DNA from: Candidatus Omnitrophota bacterium
GTDB lineage: Bacteria > Omnitrophota > Gorgyraeia > Gygaellales > Profunditerraquicolaceae
NCBI GenBank assembly: GCA_016867095.1
Contig: VGKK01000007.1
Location: 1-20,446 of the forward strand
Reading direction: 5' to 3'
DNA: 20,446 nucleotides
The translations under genes and the position numbers were made by a program. Numbering within the stretch: position 1 is the first letter of the stretch; each line of letters begins with the position of its first letter. Below the pieces are notes generated by a model. It was not told where the DNA came from, did not search any database, and was given only the letters and a program-made list of their open reading frames with translations. This document shows positions 1-7,396 of this stretch, in pieces.

Positions 1-556
1 GCAGGCTTAAGCGGTATTCGGAATAATCTATTTTTTTATTAAGTGCCGTAATCCGGGCATGGGCAACGTCAAAAAGCAGGCGGATATGGTTATCCCTTAC
101 TATTTGCGTAATAAAATCTCCTTCGCTGATGTACCGGTAAGCGGGCGTGGGATAATAATTATTGTTTTCCACCCCAATCAGAACGCGCTTCTTAAGAAAG
201 CTACGCAACCACTTGATATTATTCCTGGCATTTGACAGGAGTTCTGGCCGAGAATAAGCCCGCCCGAATGGCTGAAACATTCCATTTTTAATCTTTGCGT
301 CTTTATATGCGCTGGTCATATGGAAAGTAACTAACTCTAAATCTTGCTTGGAAAGAATAGTAGAAGATATAATGTCCCTTTCTTCTTTATCCCACTTATG
401 AATAATATTAGCCGCAAAATGCGCCAGTTGCTGACGGGGATACCTATATTTGCCATCTCCATTGCGATACTCTAAACAATCGCTGGCGCGGATAATCCTC
501 TCTGCTGCCTGCCTGTCTTTAAATAAACTGGAAATTGGAGTCGCAAGCTTTAGCAT
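1..556 (-). CDS. TIM-barrel (xylose isomerase-like / DUF692-like) protein, 3' end off the window
   Basis: I translated this by hand. An ATG follows immediately after the TAA of the DegT gene, and the frame stays open for 185 codons to the window edge, so the C-terminus is missing. It starts MLKLATPISSLF and has a 'SDCLEYRNG' motif near residues 25-33. Candidate metal-ligand motifs are 'LVTFHM' (His79), 'IGVENN' (Glu130) and 'LLFDVAHARITALN' (Asp163, His166). Spaced His/Glu/Asp-x-x-His ligands at the ends of predicted beta strands resemble the xylose-isomerase-like TIM barrels and the DUF692 (MNIO) family. I cannot separate these without the missing C-terminal half. It is the last visible gene of the operon, so a role in glycan precursor metabolism is inferred from context only. 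The reading frame is secure; the family call is moderate. Confidence 0.72.
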   Translation of the reverse strand, partial: MLKLATPISSLFKDRQAAERIIRASDCLEYRNGDGKYRYPRQQLAHFAANIIHKWDKEERDIISSTILSKQDLELVTFHMTSAYKDAKIKNGMFQPFGRAYSRPELLSNARNNIKWLRSFLKKRVLIGVENNNYYPTPAYRYISEGDFITQIVRDNHIRLLFDVAHARITALNKKIDYSEYRLSL

Positions 557-1723
557 TTATCTGCCTAAAATTTTCCTTACCGTGGCGATGACATAAGATA
601 CATTGTCCTCGGTAAGCTTTGGCGAAAGAGGCAGGCTTGTTGTCTGCCTGCCTATCTGCATGGCATTAGGAAAATCCCGCGGCTTCCAGCCAAAAGTCTT
701 TTGATAATAAGGGTGCTCGGGTATGCTTAAATAATGCACCCCCACTCCGATACTATTTTTGGTCATTGCCTCCAAAAACTCGTCCCTGGTCAAGCCGGCT
801 CTTTCTTTATCTATGAGTATAGTATAAAGATGATAGGCATGCCGAGTCCGCGCTTCCGGCTCTGCCGGTATGGTTACAGGCAAATGCTTGAAGGCATCCT
901 GATAACGCCCCCAAACCTGGCGGCGGCGGCGCCAATATTTCTCAATGCGCCTGAGCTGATTAATCCCTATTGCCGCCTGAAGGTCCATCATATTATATTT
1001 AAAACCGGCCTCTAACACATAATAATGCCTGTAACCCTTGTCGCTGAAACGCTTCCAGGCATCAGCCGACATCCCGTGCAGGCCAAGGGTCTTAATGCGG
1101 GCAATATGCTTTTTATTCTGCGCCAGCACCATGCCGCCTTCCCCGGTAACAATGTTCTTGGTGGCGTAAAAACTTAAGCACCCAAAATCTCCGATAGTGC
1201 CGACATGCCGGCCTTTATACGTGGTTTCAATGGCATGGGCGCAATCTTCTATTACCTTAAGATTGCGCTCTTTTGCAATATCCATTATCGCGTCCATATC
1301 GCAAGGCCGGCCGGCAAAATGCACCGGCACAATAGCCTTAGTCCGCGCAGTAATCTTTCTTTGCACATCTGCCGGGTCAATATTCATTGTCACCGGGTCA
1401 ATATCCGCTAAAACAGGCCTGGCCCCGGCATGCACAATCGCGTTTACTGTGGCGCAGAAAGTCATCGCGGTAGTAATCACCTCGTCGCCGTTTTTAATTC
1501 CCGCGGCCAAGATGCTTAAATGCAAGGCAGAGGTGCAGGAATTCAGCGCCGCGGCATACTTTGCCCCTTTATACTGGCGCATATTTTGTTCAAAACAGGC
1601 CACCCTTTCGCCAGTGCCAATCCAGCCGCTTTTTAAAGTCGCGGTTACTTCATCAATCTCGGGCTGCTCAATAAGCGGCGCGCCAAAAACCAGAAAGGGC
1701 TTTTTTGTGTCATTGGGTTTCAT
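557..1723 (-). CDS. DegT/DnrJ/EryC1/StrS-family PLP sugar aminotransferase
   Basis: A full-length (388 aa) fold-type I PLP enzyme of the family that transaminates keto-sugars attached to nucleotides, e.g. to give 4-amino-4-deoxy or 3-amino sugars, in the cytoplasm. Family marks are all present: 'GWIGTGERV' near residue 33, 'NSCTSALHL' (61-69), 'AMTFCATVNAI' (86-96), 'VHFAGRPCDM' (134-143), 'IEDCAHAIE' with Asp160 for the PLP nitrogen, and 'SFYATKNIVTGEGG', where Lys189 is the expected Schiff-base lysine. The ATG overlaps the stop of the upstream YfhO-type gene as ATGA, which argues for translational coupling and fixes the start. The partner that makes its keto-sugar substrate could be the epimerase/dehydratase at 14678-15664, but the exact sugar cannot be told from sequence. 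Confidence 0.95.
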   Translation of the reverse strand: MKPNDTKKPFLVFGAPLIEQPEIDEVTATLKSGWIGTGERVACFEQNMRQYKGAKYAAALNSCTSALHLSILAAGIKNGDEVITTAMTFCATVNAIVHAGARPVLADIDPVTMNIDPADVQRKITARTKAIVPVHFAGRPCDMDAIMDIAKERNLKVIEDCAHAIETTYKGRHVGTIGDFGCLSFYATKNIVTGEGGMVLAQNKKHIARIKTLGLHGMSADAWKRFSDKGYRHYYVLEAGFKYNMMDLQAAIGINQLRRIEKYWRRRRQVWGRYQDAFKHLPVTIPAEPEARTRHAYHLYTILIDKERAGLTRDEFLEAMTKNSIGVGVHYLSIPEHPYYQKTFGWKPRDFPNAMQIGRQTTSLPLSPKLTEDNVSYVIATVRKILGR

Positions 1724-4278
1724 GTTTTTATTCTTAAGAAAAATAAATATAATATTGCAAAGATAAACGCCGATACTGAAATAGCCGCGCCAATTTTAAA
1801 ACTTAAGGGGTCATAGGTAAAAACGACTTTGTGCACCCCGCCGGGCAAATAAACTCCTCTTAAAAGATAATCTGCCTGGTAAATTTTTTGCTCCCTGCCG
1901 TCAACAAACGCCTTCCATCCCGGATAATAGCTGTCTGATAATACCAAAAAACCGCCACTTTTTAGCTCCGCGTCTATCATCACCCTGGAAGGCTCATAAC
2001 GGGTGATCGCCACCTTATCATTATCAATGGTATTAACTTTTATCTCTGATCCTGCTTCAGCAGGAAGCTCTTCCACTATTACTTCTTCGTCTGGTTTAAA
2101 TTTGGGGTTGCTGATATATTTAAGGGCTTCTTTGGCATCCGGAATATACCTATATTTATGCGCCACAAATGCCCTGGGCATAACTGCGGTATTCTCATAG
2201 ACAAACAGGTTTTTTTGATAAACCCCCACACCAATTGGGAGTAAGGCTTCGGCTAAATACGAATTGGCGTGGGGGTAAATCAGCCTCAACGAACTGCTCG
2301 CCAGCGGCTTTTCGCTAATAAGATACTTTACATTTAACAGGTTCAAGAGAGGCGAATTATAATTAAGAATGGGGTTAAAACGAGCGGAAAAATGAGCGGA
2401 ACTTTTGTTATCAATAGCGCCTAAAACCTCGGCAAAGCGCCTGAGCGCTAAAGGGGAATCCTGGGCCACAATAGCCATACCGTGGTAACTAAGAATCCCT
2501 CTTTTGAGGTATTCAATTTTAAAGGGCATTATCGTCCATTGCGTGCGATACGCGCTGGCCAGGTCGTATTGTTTCTTAAAATCTTCATCCTGCCAATTAA
2601 TTTTTTCTATATTTTCAATGGGCAAAACCCGGTAAGGGCCGGTATCGCGTTGCTTGATAAATTCCAATTCTTCAATGCGCGGATATAATAATTTGGGGTT
2701 AGAGATACACAAAGTCCTTGAGCCCATCAATAATAATTCAACAGCTAAAGATAATATGATGAGACCGATGACCAGCCCGCGCTTATTCTTGGCATTAAGG
2801 TAAAATTTAAACAGCAGCACCGAACAAAATAAGGCAATAATCGGGAAAAGAACCGCGAAACTATTGAATTTAAGGTTATCCGCAAAAATATTAAAGTAAA
2901 ATGGTATTTTTTTATCAAAGTAATACGCCGCCGGATGATTAAAATGAAACAGGCCTTTGGCAACAAGAAGCGAAATCATAGACCTTACCAGCTGCAAAAC
3001 CTGGTTTTTCCCAAAAATCAACAGCAGATTGATGAGACTAAATACAGAAACTAAAGCCACAAGCAGCGTAACCAAAATACGATAAACAAGCCTGCCGGCC
3101 TTGCCATCCTTATCCTGAAAAACATAATCCGCCCCGCATCCTGATAAAATAGCCATAAACGGGAAATAGAAGGTCTCCCAGCGATTTGGCGTCAAAATAA
3201 AAAATTGCGGAAAAATTTTATAAATGCCAAGCCTGACCTGCCTGAAACTGATAATAAAAAGATAAGAGATGATAAAAATAAAGCCATACCTGGCAAAATT
3301 AACCTCTTTTACCGCCGGCCTCCTGAATAAGGCCAAAAGCGCGAAAATAAGCGCCGTATACCCGATATAATAACAGGCGTACTCCACTCCGCCAAAAAAC
3401 CAAAAAACCTTTCCGCTAAAAGTGGTATCTCCCACAATATTAGGGAGTATGGTATTTATCAATACGGATATGATCCTCGTAAAACTCCAACCGCTTTCGG
3501 CTAACCATTTTTCTGCTCTTAAAGAACGGTGCGAGAAGGGGACCAGCTCTAAAGTCGGGATGGCCTGGATAGCCCCTATTGCCAGGCCCAATAAAATTCC
3601 GCAGGCAAATAATAATGTTAATCTTAAAAAATCGCGCCTCGCATAATTTGCCGCAAAAGACCGGTAAAAGAAATAAGCAGTTGCGGCAATAAATATATAG
3701 AACGAAGAAATCATTACGCCGTTTAATACGGTACAGCCCAACGCTAAAGCTAAAAACACAGAATACAAAAACTTTTTCTTTTCCAAGAGATACTCAATAG
3801 CCAAGAGTACTAAGGCAAAGAAGACAAAAGGCCCGACATACATTACCCATTGCATTTCCGCTAAATAACCCGGGCACAACATATATACCAGCCCGGAAAT
3901 AGCCGCCCCGTAGATGGAAATTTTTATCTTACGCATATAAAGATACATAAATATCCCGGACAAAATGATATTGAACATCCGGATTAACCCCCACGTATAT
4001 AAATTAGGGAATAAATTAAAAATAATATCCACGGGAGAAAAGATATTAATATCGTTTGTGGCGTGCATGGGATAGCCGTTCATTATATAAGGGTTCCACA
4101 ATGGCGCCTGGCCTAATTTTAAGATTTGCGCGGCCAATAATTTAAGCGGAAAGGCGGTATAGGTAACATCGCAATGGGGATTTGTGGGAGTTATGGCAAA
4201 TCCTAAAAATACCGCCTTCCAGCATAAGGCTATTACCACTAAAACTAAAAAACCTACCGCTAAGTAGTCTTTTCTCAT
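1720..4278 (-). CDS. YfhO-family large integral membrane protein
   Basis: 852 aa. It has an N-terminal membrane segment (about residues 7-29), a long polytopic region of roughly a dozen hydrophobic segments to about residue 545, a soluble C-terminal domain of ~270 residues, and a final membrane anchor (about 829-849). The first loop has 'APLWNPYIMNGYPM', typical of YfhO and related GT-C-like polytopic proteins. The C-terminal domain carries the YfhO signature 'YYPGWKAFVDG' followed by 'LLRGVYLPGGVHKVVFTY' (residues 784-822). YfhO-type proteins are linked to glycosylation of surface polymers using lipid-linked sugars, with the active loops outside the cytoplasm. The donor and acceptor here are unknown. 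Its start overlaps the radical SAM gene stop by 4 bases (ATGA). Next to GT2 and DegT genes it is probably the membrane glycosylation step of the locus. Confidence 0.9.
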   Translation of the reverse strand: MRKDYLAVGFLVLVVIALCWKAVFLGFAITPTNPHCDVTYTAFPLKLLAAQILKLGQAPLWNPYIMNGYPMHATNDINIFSPVDIIFNLFPNLYTWGLIRMFNIILSGIFMYLYMRKIKISIYGAAISGLVYMLCPGYLAEMQWVMYVGPFVFFALVLLAIEYLLEKKKFLYSVFLALALGCTVLNGVMISSFYIFIAATAYFFYRSFAANYARRDFLRLTLLFACGILLGLAIGAIQAIPTLELVPFSHRSLRAEKWLAESGWSFTRIISVLINTILPNIVGDTTFSGKVFWFFGGVEYACYYIGYTALIFALLALFRRPAVKEVNFARYGFIFIISYLFIISFRQVRLGIYKIFPQFFILTPNRWETFYFPFMAILSGCGADYVFQDKDGKAGRLVYRILVTLLVALVSVFSLINLLLIFGKNQVLQLVRSMISLLVAKGLFHFNHPAAYYFDKKIPFYFNIFADNLKFNSFAVLFPIIALFCSVLLFKFYLNAKNKRGLVIGLIILSLAVELLLMGSRTLCISNPKLLYPRIEELEFIKQRDTGPYRVLPIENIEKINWQDEDFKKQYDLASAYRTQWTIMPFKIEYLKRGILSYHGMAIVAQDSPLALRRFAEVLGAIDNKSSAHFSARFNPILNYNSPLLNLLNVKYLISEKPLASSSLRLIYPHANSYLAEALLPIGVGVYQKNLFVYENTAVMPRAFVAHKYRYIPDAKEALKYISNPKFKPDEEVIVEELPAEAGSEIKVNTIDNDKVAITRYEPSRVMIDAELKSGGFLVLSDSYYPGWKAFVDGREQKIYQADYLLRGVYLPGGVHKVVFTYDPLSFKIGAAISVSAFIFAILYLFFLRIKT

Positions 4279-5714
4279 GCGATTGGCTGCCTTTTAAATA
4301 ACCCCGGGAAAAAGGTTTGCAAGGCATAAATTAGATCAACGCCCAGTGTCTTGTCCTTTATCCCCTTCATCAATCTTTTAAAAAGCCATTTTGGGTTAAA
4401 ATAAAACTTAAAATAGAAAAGGTCGTAATACCTGTTCATCACCTGATGGCTCAAATTCGGATGGCGATAAACAGCGCCGCCGCCGTGAAGCTTGTATAAA
4501 GACCAGTCACGGCTTTTAATTAAGCCCATCCGGTCAAACTGCTGGAAGAGCCGGGAGTCAGGCGTGGGCATGGTAATGGTAACCTTGGCCAGGTCAGGCA
4601 TTAATTTTAAGGCAAAATTTATCGTCCTTTTCATGCTCTCTTCGGTCTCTACAGGCAGGCCGAACATAAAAAACCCCACGCTTTCCAGGCCCACTTTTTT
4701 TACCAGCTCCATCGCGCGTATCCCCTGCTCCAGAGTAATCCCCTTATCAATAGAATCAAGGCAGGCCTGGTCCCCGCTCTCAAAACCAATGGATACCTGG
4801 TATAAGCCCGCTCTTTTAGCCAAACGCAGGAATTCCTCGTCCACGCAATTGACCCTTAAACCCGCGGCAAGATTCCATGGGAATTTTAAACCTTCTTTTA
4901 AGATCAGCCGGCAAATCTCCTTGGCGCGCGGCATATCGGTGGTAAACTGGTCATCAATAATATGGATCTCCTGGTACCCCAGGCTGAGGTCATACTTAAT
5001 TTCATCTATTACCCTGGCGGGAGATTTGTATCTTACGCTCCGGCCAAAAATCCCTTTGCCGCAAAAAGAACAGTTAAAGGCGCAGCCGCGGCTGGTCATC
5101 ACCTTGGCCATAGGATTCTTCCTGCTTACCAACCTGGGGCATCTGTATCTCTTTATATCAAACATATCCAGGGCGGGAAAAGGCAGGGAATCCAGGTCTT
5201 TAATGGCCGGACGGGGCGCCGTAGCGTATATCTCTTGCCCTTCTTTATAATATATGCCTTTTATCTCTGAAAGTTTTTTACCTCCGGCAATCTCTACTAT
5301 GGTCATATCGCCCTCTCCCACTGCCACGATATCAAATTCAGATGCCGCCAGGCTCTCCTTTGGTAAAACAGAAGGATGCGGGCCTCCCAAGACCAATTTA
5401 ACCTGGTTGCCTAACTTCTTCCTCAGCATCCTGCTCAGCTCCGCTACTTCCAAAAATAAGGCGGTGGTAGAAGTCATACCGATAATGCGCGGCCTTTTTT
5501 CATCCAGGACCCTGTCTAAAAGCCGGTAAGGTTCATCTTCTATCCCCAGGTCCAACACCGAAACCTTAAAATTTTTCTCCCTCAATATGGCGGCGAGGCA
5601 CGCATAGGAAATCAAGGGAAAAACCTGGACACTGGCATTGACCCTGGTGCCTGAATAACTTCCAAAGGCCGTAGGGTGATTAATCAGCAAAACATCTTCT
5701 CTTACAACCATCAT
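4275..5714 (-). CDS. B12-binding domain radical SAM protein
   Basis: 479 aa with the usual two-part architecture. A Rossmann-like cobalamin-binding domain (about 1-145) contains 'KLVLGGPHPSVLP' (106-118) and 'DIVAVGEGD' (128-136). A radical SAM barrel follows, with the CxxxCxxC cluster motif 'SRGCAFNCSFCGK' (Cys211, Cys215, Cys218) binding a 4Fe-4S cluster that cleaves S-adenosylmethionine. 'IHIIDDQFT' and 'SIGFESGDQ' match later strands of BchE/MiaB-like barrels. Members often methylate unactivated carbons or rearrange lipids and cofactors; which one applies is not visible. The C-terminal ~100 residues are rich in aromatic and basic residues ('YYDLFYFKFYFNP') and may touch the membrane. The ATG overlaps the GT2 stop (ATGATG), so a second in-frame ATG lies immediately downstream. 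No classic DxHxxG cobalamin motif is seen, as is usual in this subfamily. Confidence 0.93.
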   Translation of the reverse strand: MMVVREDVLLINHPTAFGSYSGTRVNASVQVFPLISYACLAAILREKNFKVSVLDLGIEDEPYRLLDRVLDEKRPRIIGMTSTTALFLEVAELSRMLRKKLGNQVKLVLGGPHPSVLPKESLAASEFDIVAVGEGDMTIVEIAGGKKLSEIKGIYYKEGQEIYATAPRPAIKDLDSLPFPALDMFDIKRYRCPRLVSRKNPMAKVMTSRGCAFNCSFCGKGIFGRSVRYKSPARVIDEIKYDLSLGYQEIHIIDDQFTTDMPRAKEICRLILKEGLKFPWNLAAGLRVNCVDEEFLRLAKRAGLYQVSIGFESGDQACLDSIDKGITLEQGIRAMELVKKVGLESVGFFMFGLPVETEESMKRTINFALKLMPDLAKVTITMPTPDSRLFQQFDRMGLIKSRDWSLYKLHGGGAVYRHPNLSHQVMNRYYDLFYFKFYFNPKWLFKRLMKGIKDKTLGVDLIYALQTFFPGLFKRQPIA

Positions 5715-6484
5715 AACTGTTTGTCTGTCTTTCTGCGGATATAGGTTAAGGAATCTTCGGGAAAATCCATATCACGTTTAAACTTTGCCGTAAAATAATA
5801 ATCTCTCGCCAATTTAAGGTAATCTCTCATCACCCGATAAAGGGAAGAAAAAGAAAGGGCTTTTGACGTTCCCTCCTTTCTTGTGCCTAAACGGCAGGGG
5901 ACTTCGGCAAAAAGATAACCTTTTTTTATTAATCTGATCACCAGGTCAGTCTGGAAGAAAAACCCCCTGCATCTGTATCGGATGCATTTCAATATGGATT
6001 TGCGGTAAAGCACTGTGCCGTTGGTATAATTAAGGCTGGTGGAAAAAGTACTATTAATAATAAAGCGGTATAGCCCTGAAATTATATTGCGGCAAAGTGG
6101 GCGCACTTCTTTATTGAACACAAACGGGATAACCATATCCACGTCGTAGAACAGCTTAAAATAACGCAATGTCTCCTTGGGGTAATTTTCATTATCTGCC
6201 GGGAACAAGGCGACGATATCGCCCTTTGCCGCGTCAATACTATCCCAGAAAGACGCGCCTATGCCCTGCGGCGCATCATGAATAAGTAAATCAACTCTTT
6301 TTTCTTCCTCCATTTTTTGCTTAACTAAACCGGCGGTATTGTCCGTGCTGCCGTCACTGACAACGATTATTTCGCCTTCTATGCCCAGCTCGTCAAGCGC
6401 CCTTAAGGTGTGATCGATGGCCGGGATAATGTTATCTTCCTCATTAAGGGCGGACATAATAATGCTTAAAGTCGGTTTATTGAT
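5711..6484 (-). CDS. Family 2 glycosyltransferase (DPM1-like), probable non-standard ATC start
   Basis: A GT-A fold glycosyltransferase that would move a sugar from a nucleotide donor to a lipid or glycan acceptor at the inner membrane face. Visible motifs are 'SALNEEDNI' (donor loop), 'IIVVSDGSTDNT' and 'IVALFPADNENYP' in place of the usual DxD region. No clear membrane anchor is seen. The first ATG is at 6457, but this start would cut off the first beta strand. In-frame codons upstream read NKPTLSII directly before MSALNEE, exactly the strand expected in GT2 proteins. An AGGAG Shine-Dalgarno (6497-6493) sits 8 bases before an ATC codon at 6484-6482, giving (M)NKPTLSIIMSALNEE. No ATG, GTG or TTG exists between the in-frame TGA (6502-6500) and 6457. 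I therefore place the start at 6484; the conservative start is 6457. Confidence 0.85.
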   Translation of the reverse strand: MNKPTLSIIMSALNEEDNIIPAIDHTLRALDELGIEGEIIVVSDGSTDNTAGLVKQKMEEEKRVDLLIHDAPQGIGASFWDSIDAAKGDIVALFPADNENYPKETLRYFKLFYDVDMVIPFVFNKEVRPLCRNIISGLYRFIINSTFSTSLNYTNGTVLYRKSILKCIRYRCRGFFFQTDLVIRLIKKGYLFAEVPCRLGTRKEGTSKALSFSSLYRVMRDYLKLARDYYFTAKFKRDMDFPEDSLTYIRRKTDKQL

Positions 6485-6492
6485 TTTGGCGT

Positions 6493-6497
6493 CTCCT
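6493..6497 (-). promoter_or_regulatory. Strong Shine-Dalgarno deciding the GT2 start
   Basis: AGGAG on the minus strand, 8 bases upstream of an ATC codon and 35 bases upstream of the first in-frame ATG. That is a good distance for the ATC and too far for the ATG. Most neighbouring genes lack so clear a site because they start by overlap coupling. Confidence 0.6.
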
Positions 6498-6499
6498 GT

Positions 6500-7396
6500 T
6501 CACTTTTTGGCTATCATAAATATTTGCCCATCGGCAAAAGCAACGGGTAGCCTTTGCGCTTTAAGTAAATACGCTAATCTATTTACCGAAGTATGCACCT
6601 GTTTCCAGGCCCTTTTCAATAGGCTATTGTTTATAAATTTATCGGCATAATGAAAAGACCTGGTAATTAAGTCCTGGATGCTGTAAAGAGTAGAATAACT
6701 CTCGTGCGCATAAATAGAAAAACCGGCCTTGGTTAAGATTTTTTTCAAGGTAGCGATGGAAAAATAATACAAGTGCTCCGGAGGTTTTAAAGAACCCCTG
6801 CCGATTATATGGTCAAAATCTACGGTGATGATGCATAACAGGCCGTCTTTTTTTAAAACCCGGGAGGCTTCCTCCAATTCCTGGAGGGGATTTAAAAGAT
6901 GCTCTATAACTCCTATCATACAGACCACATCAAAATGGGCATCGGGAAAACCGCAACTGGCAGTGCTGCCGGTAAAGACTTTTACTTTTAGTTCTCTCTG
7001 CGCCCACTGCGCCGCCTCATCGCTAAAGTCAACGCCAAACGCCTCCCAGCCCTTTTCCTGCGCGCACCGGACAAAAAAACCGAAAGCGCAGCCGACATCT
7101 AAAATTCTCCCTTTTCCGGGCCTGGCCTTTTGTATCTTAGCTAATATCTTAGAGCAATTCTTCTGGTGGATATCTCTCTCGCCAAGATAATCCCTGTAAC
7201 CCTGGCCTGCCCTGTCTTTGCGCGCGAAATAATCCGTATTATAAAATTCCCTGTATTCATTTAGCGGCGGCTGCGGATTTACATATATCAGGCCGTCGTT
7301 TAAGCACCTGACAATCGTATAGCCGCCTAATAAGCGGTATACCCGGCTGTTATCACTACCGCAAAGGACGCATTTTGTTGAATTTCTATTATTCAT
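6500..7396 (-). CDS. Class I SAM-dependent methyltransferase with N-terminal zinc ribbon
   Basis: 298 aa. The N-terminus has a small zinc-binding module with 'CVLCG' (Cys9, Cys12) and a third cysteine in 'VRCLNDGLIYVNPQP' (Cys31). The Rossmann methyltransferase domain follows: motif I 'ILDVGCAFGFF' (98-108), acidic 'VDFSDEA' after strand 2, 'FDVVCMIGVIEHLLNP' (155-170) for motif IV, and 'ASRVLKKDGLLCII' (177-190) for motifs V-VI. This architecture is common in polysaccharide and natural-product loci, where it methylates sugars or pathway intermediates. The start overlaps the end of the TPP enzyme gene by 8 bases. It lies in the same reading frame as the downstream GT2 gene, separated only by a TGA, so readthrough would fuse the two proteins. 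Confidence 0.92.
   Translation of the reverse strand: MNNRNSTKCVLCGSDNSRVYRLLGGYTIVRCLNDGLIYVNPQPPLNEYREFYNTDYFARKDRAGQGYRDYLGERDIHQKNCSKILAKIQKARPGKGRILDVGCAFGFFVRCAQEKGWEAFGVDFSDEAAQWAQRELKVKVFTGSTASCGFPDAHFDVVCMIGVIEHLLNPLQELEEASRVLKKDGLLCIITVDFDHIIGRGSLKPPEHLYYFSIATLKKILTKAGFSIYAHESYSTLYSIQDLITRSFHYADKFINNSLLKRAWKQVHTSVNRLAYLLKAQRLPVAFADGQIFMIAKK

Noticed and set aside
1197..1766. Plus-strand open frames opposite the DegT and other genes.
   Set aside because: They lie antisense to genes with clear families and intact motifs, have no recognisable domains of their own, and reflect codon bias of the opposite strand.
2053..2066. Short palindrome CCTGCT-TC-AGCAGG inside the YfhO-type gene.
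   Set aside because: Only 6-base arms, fully inside an ordinary coding stretch, with no sign of an inserted element or disturbed frame.
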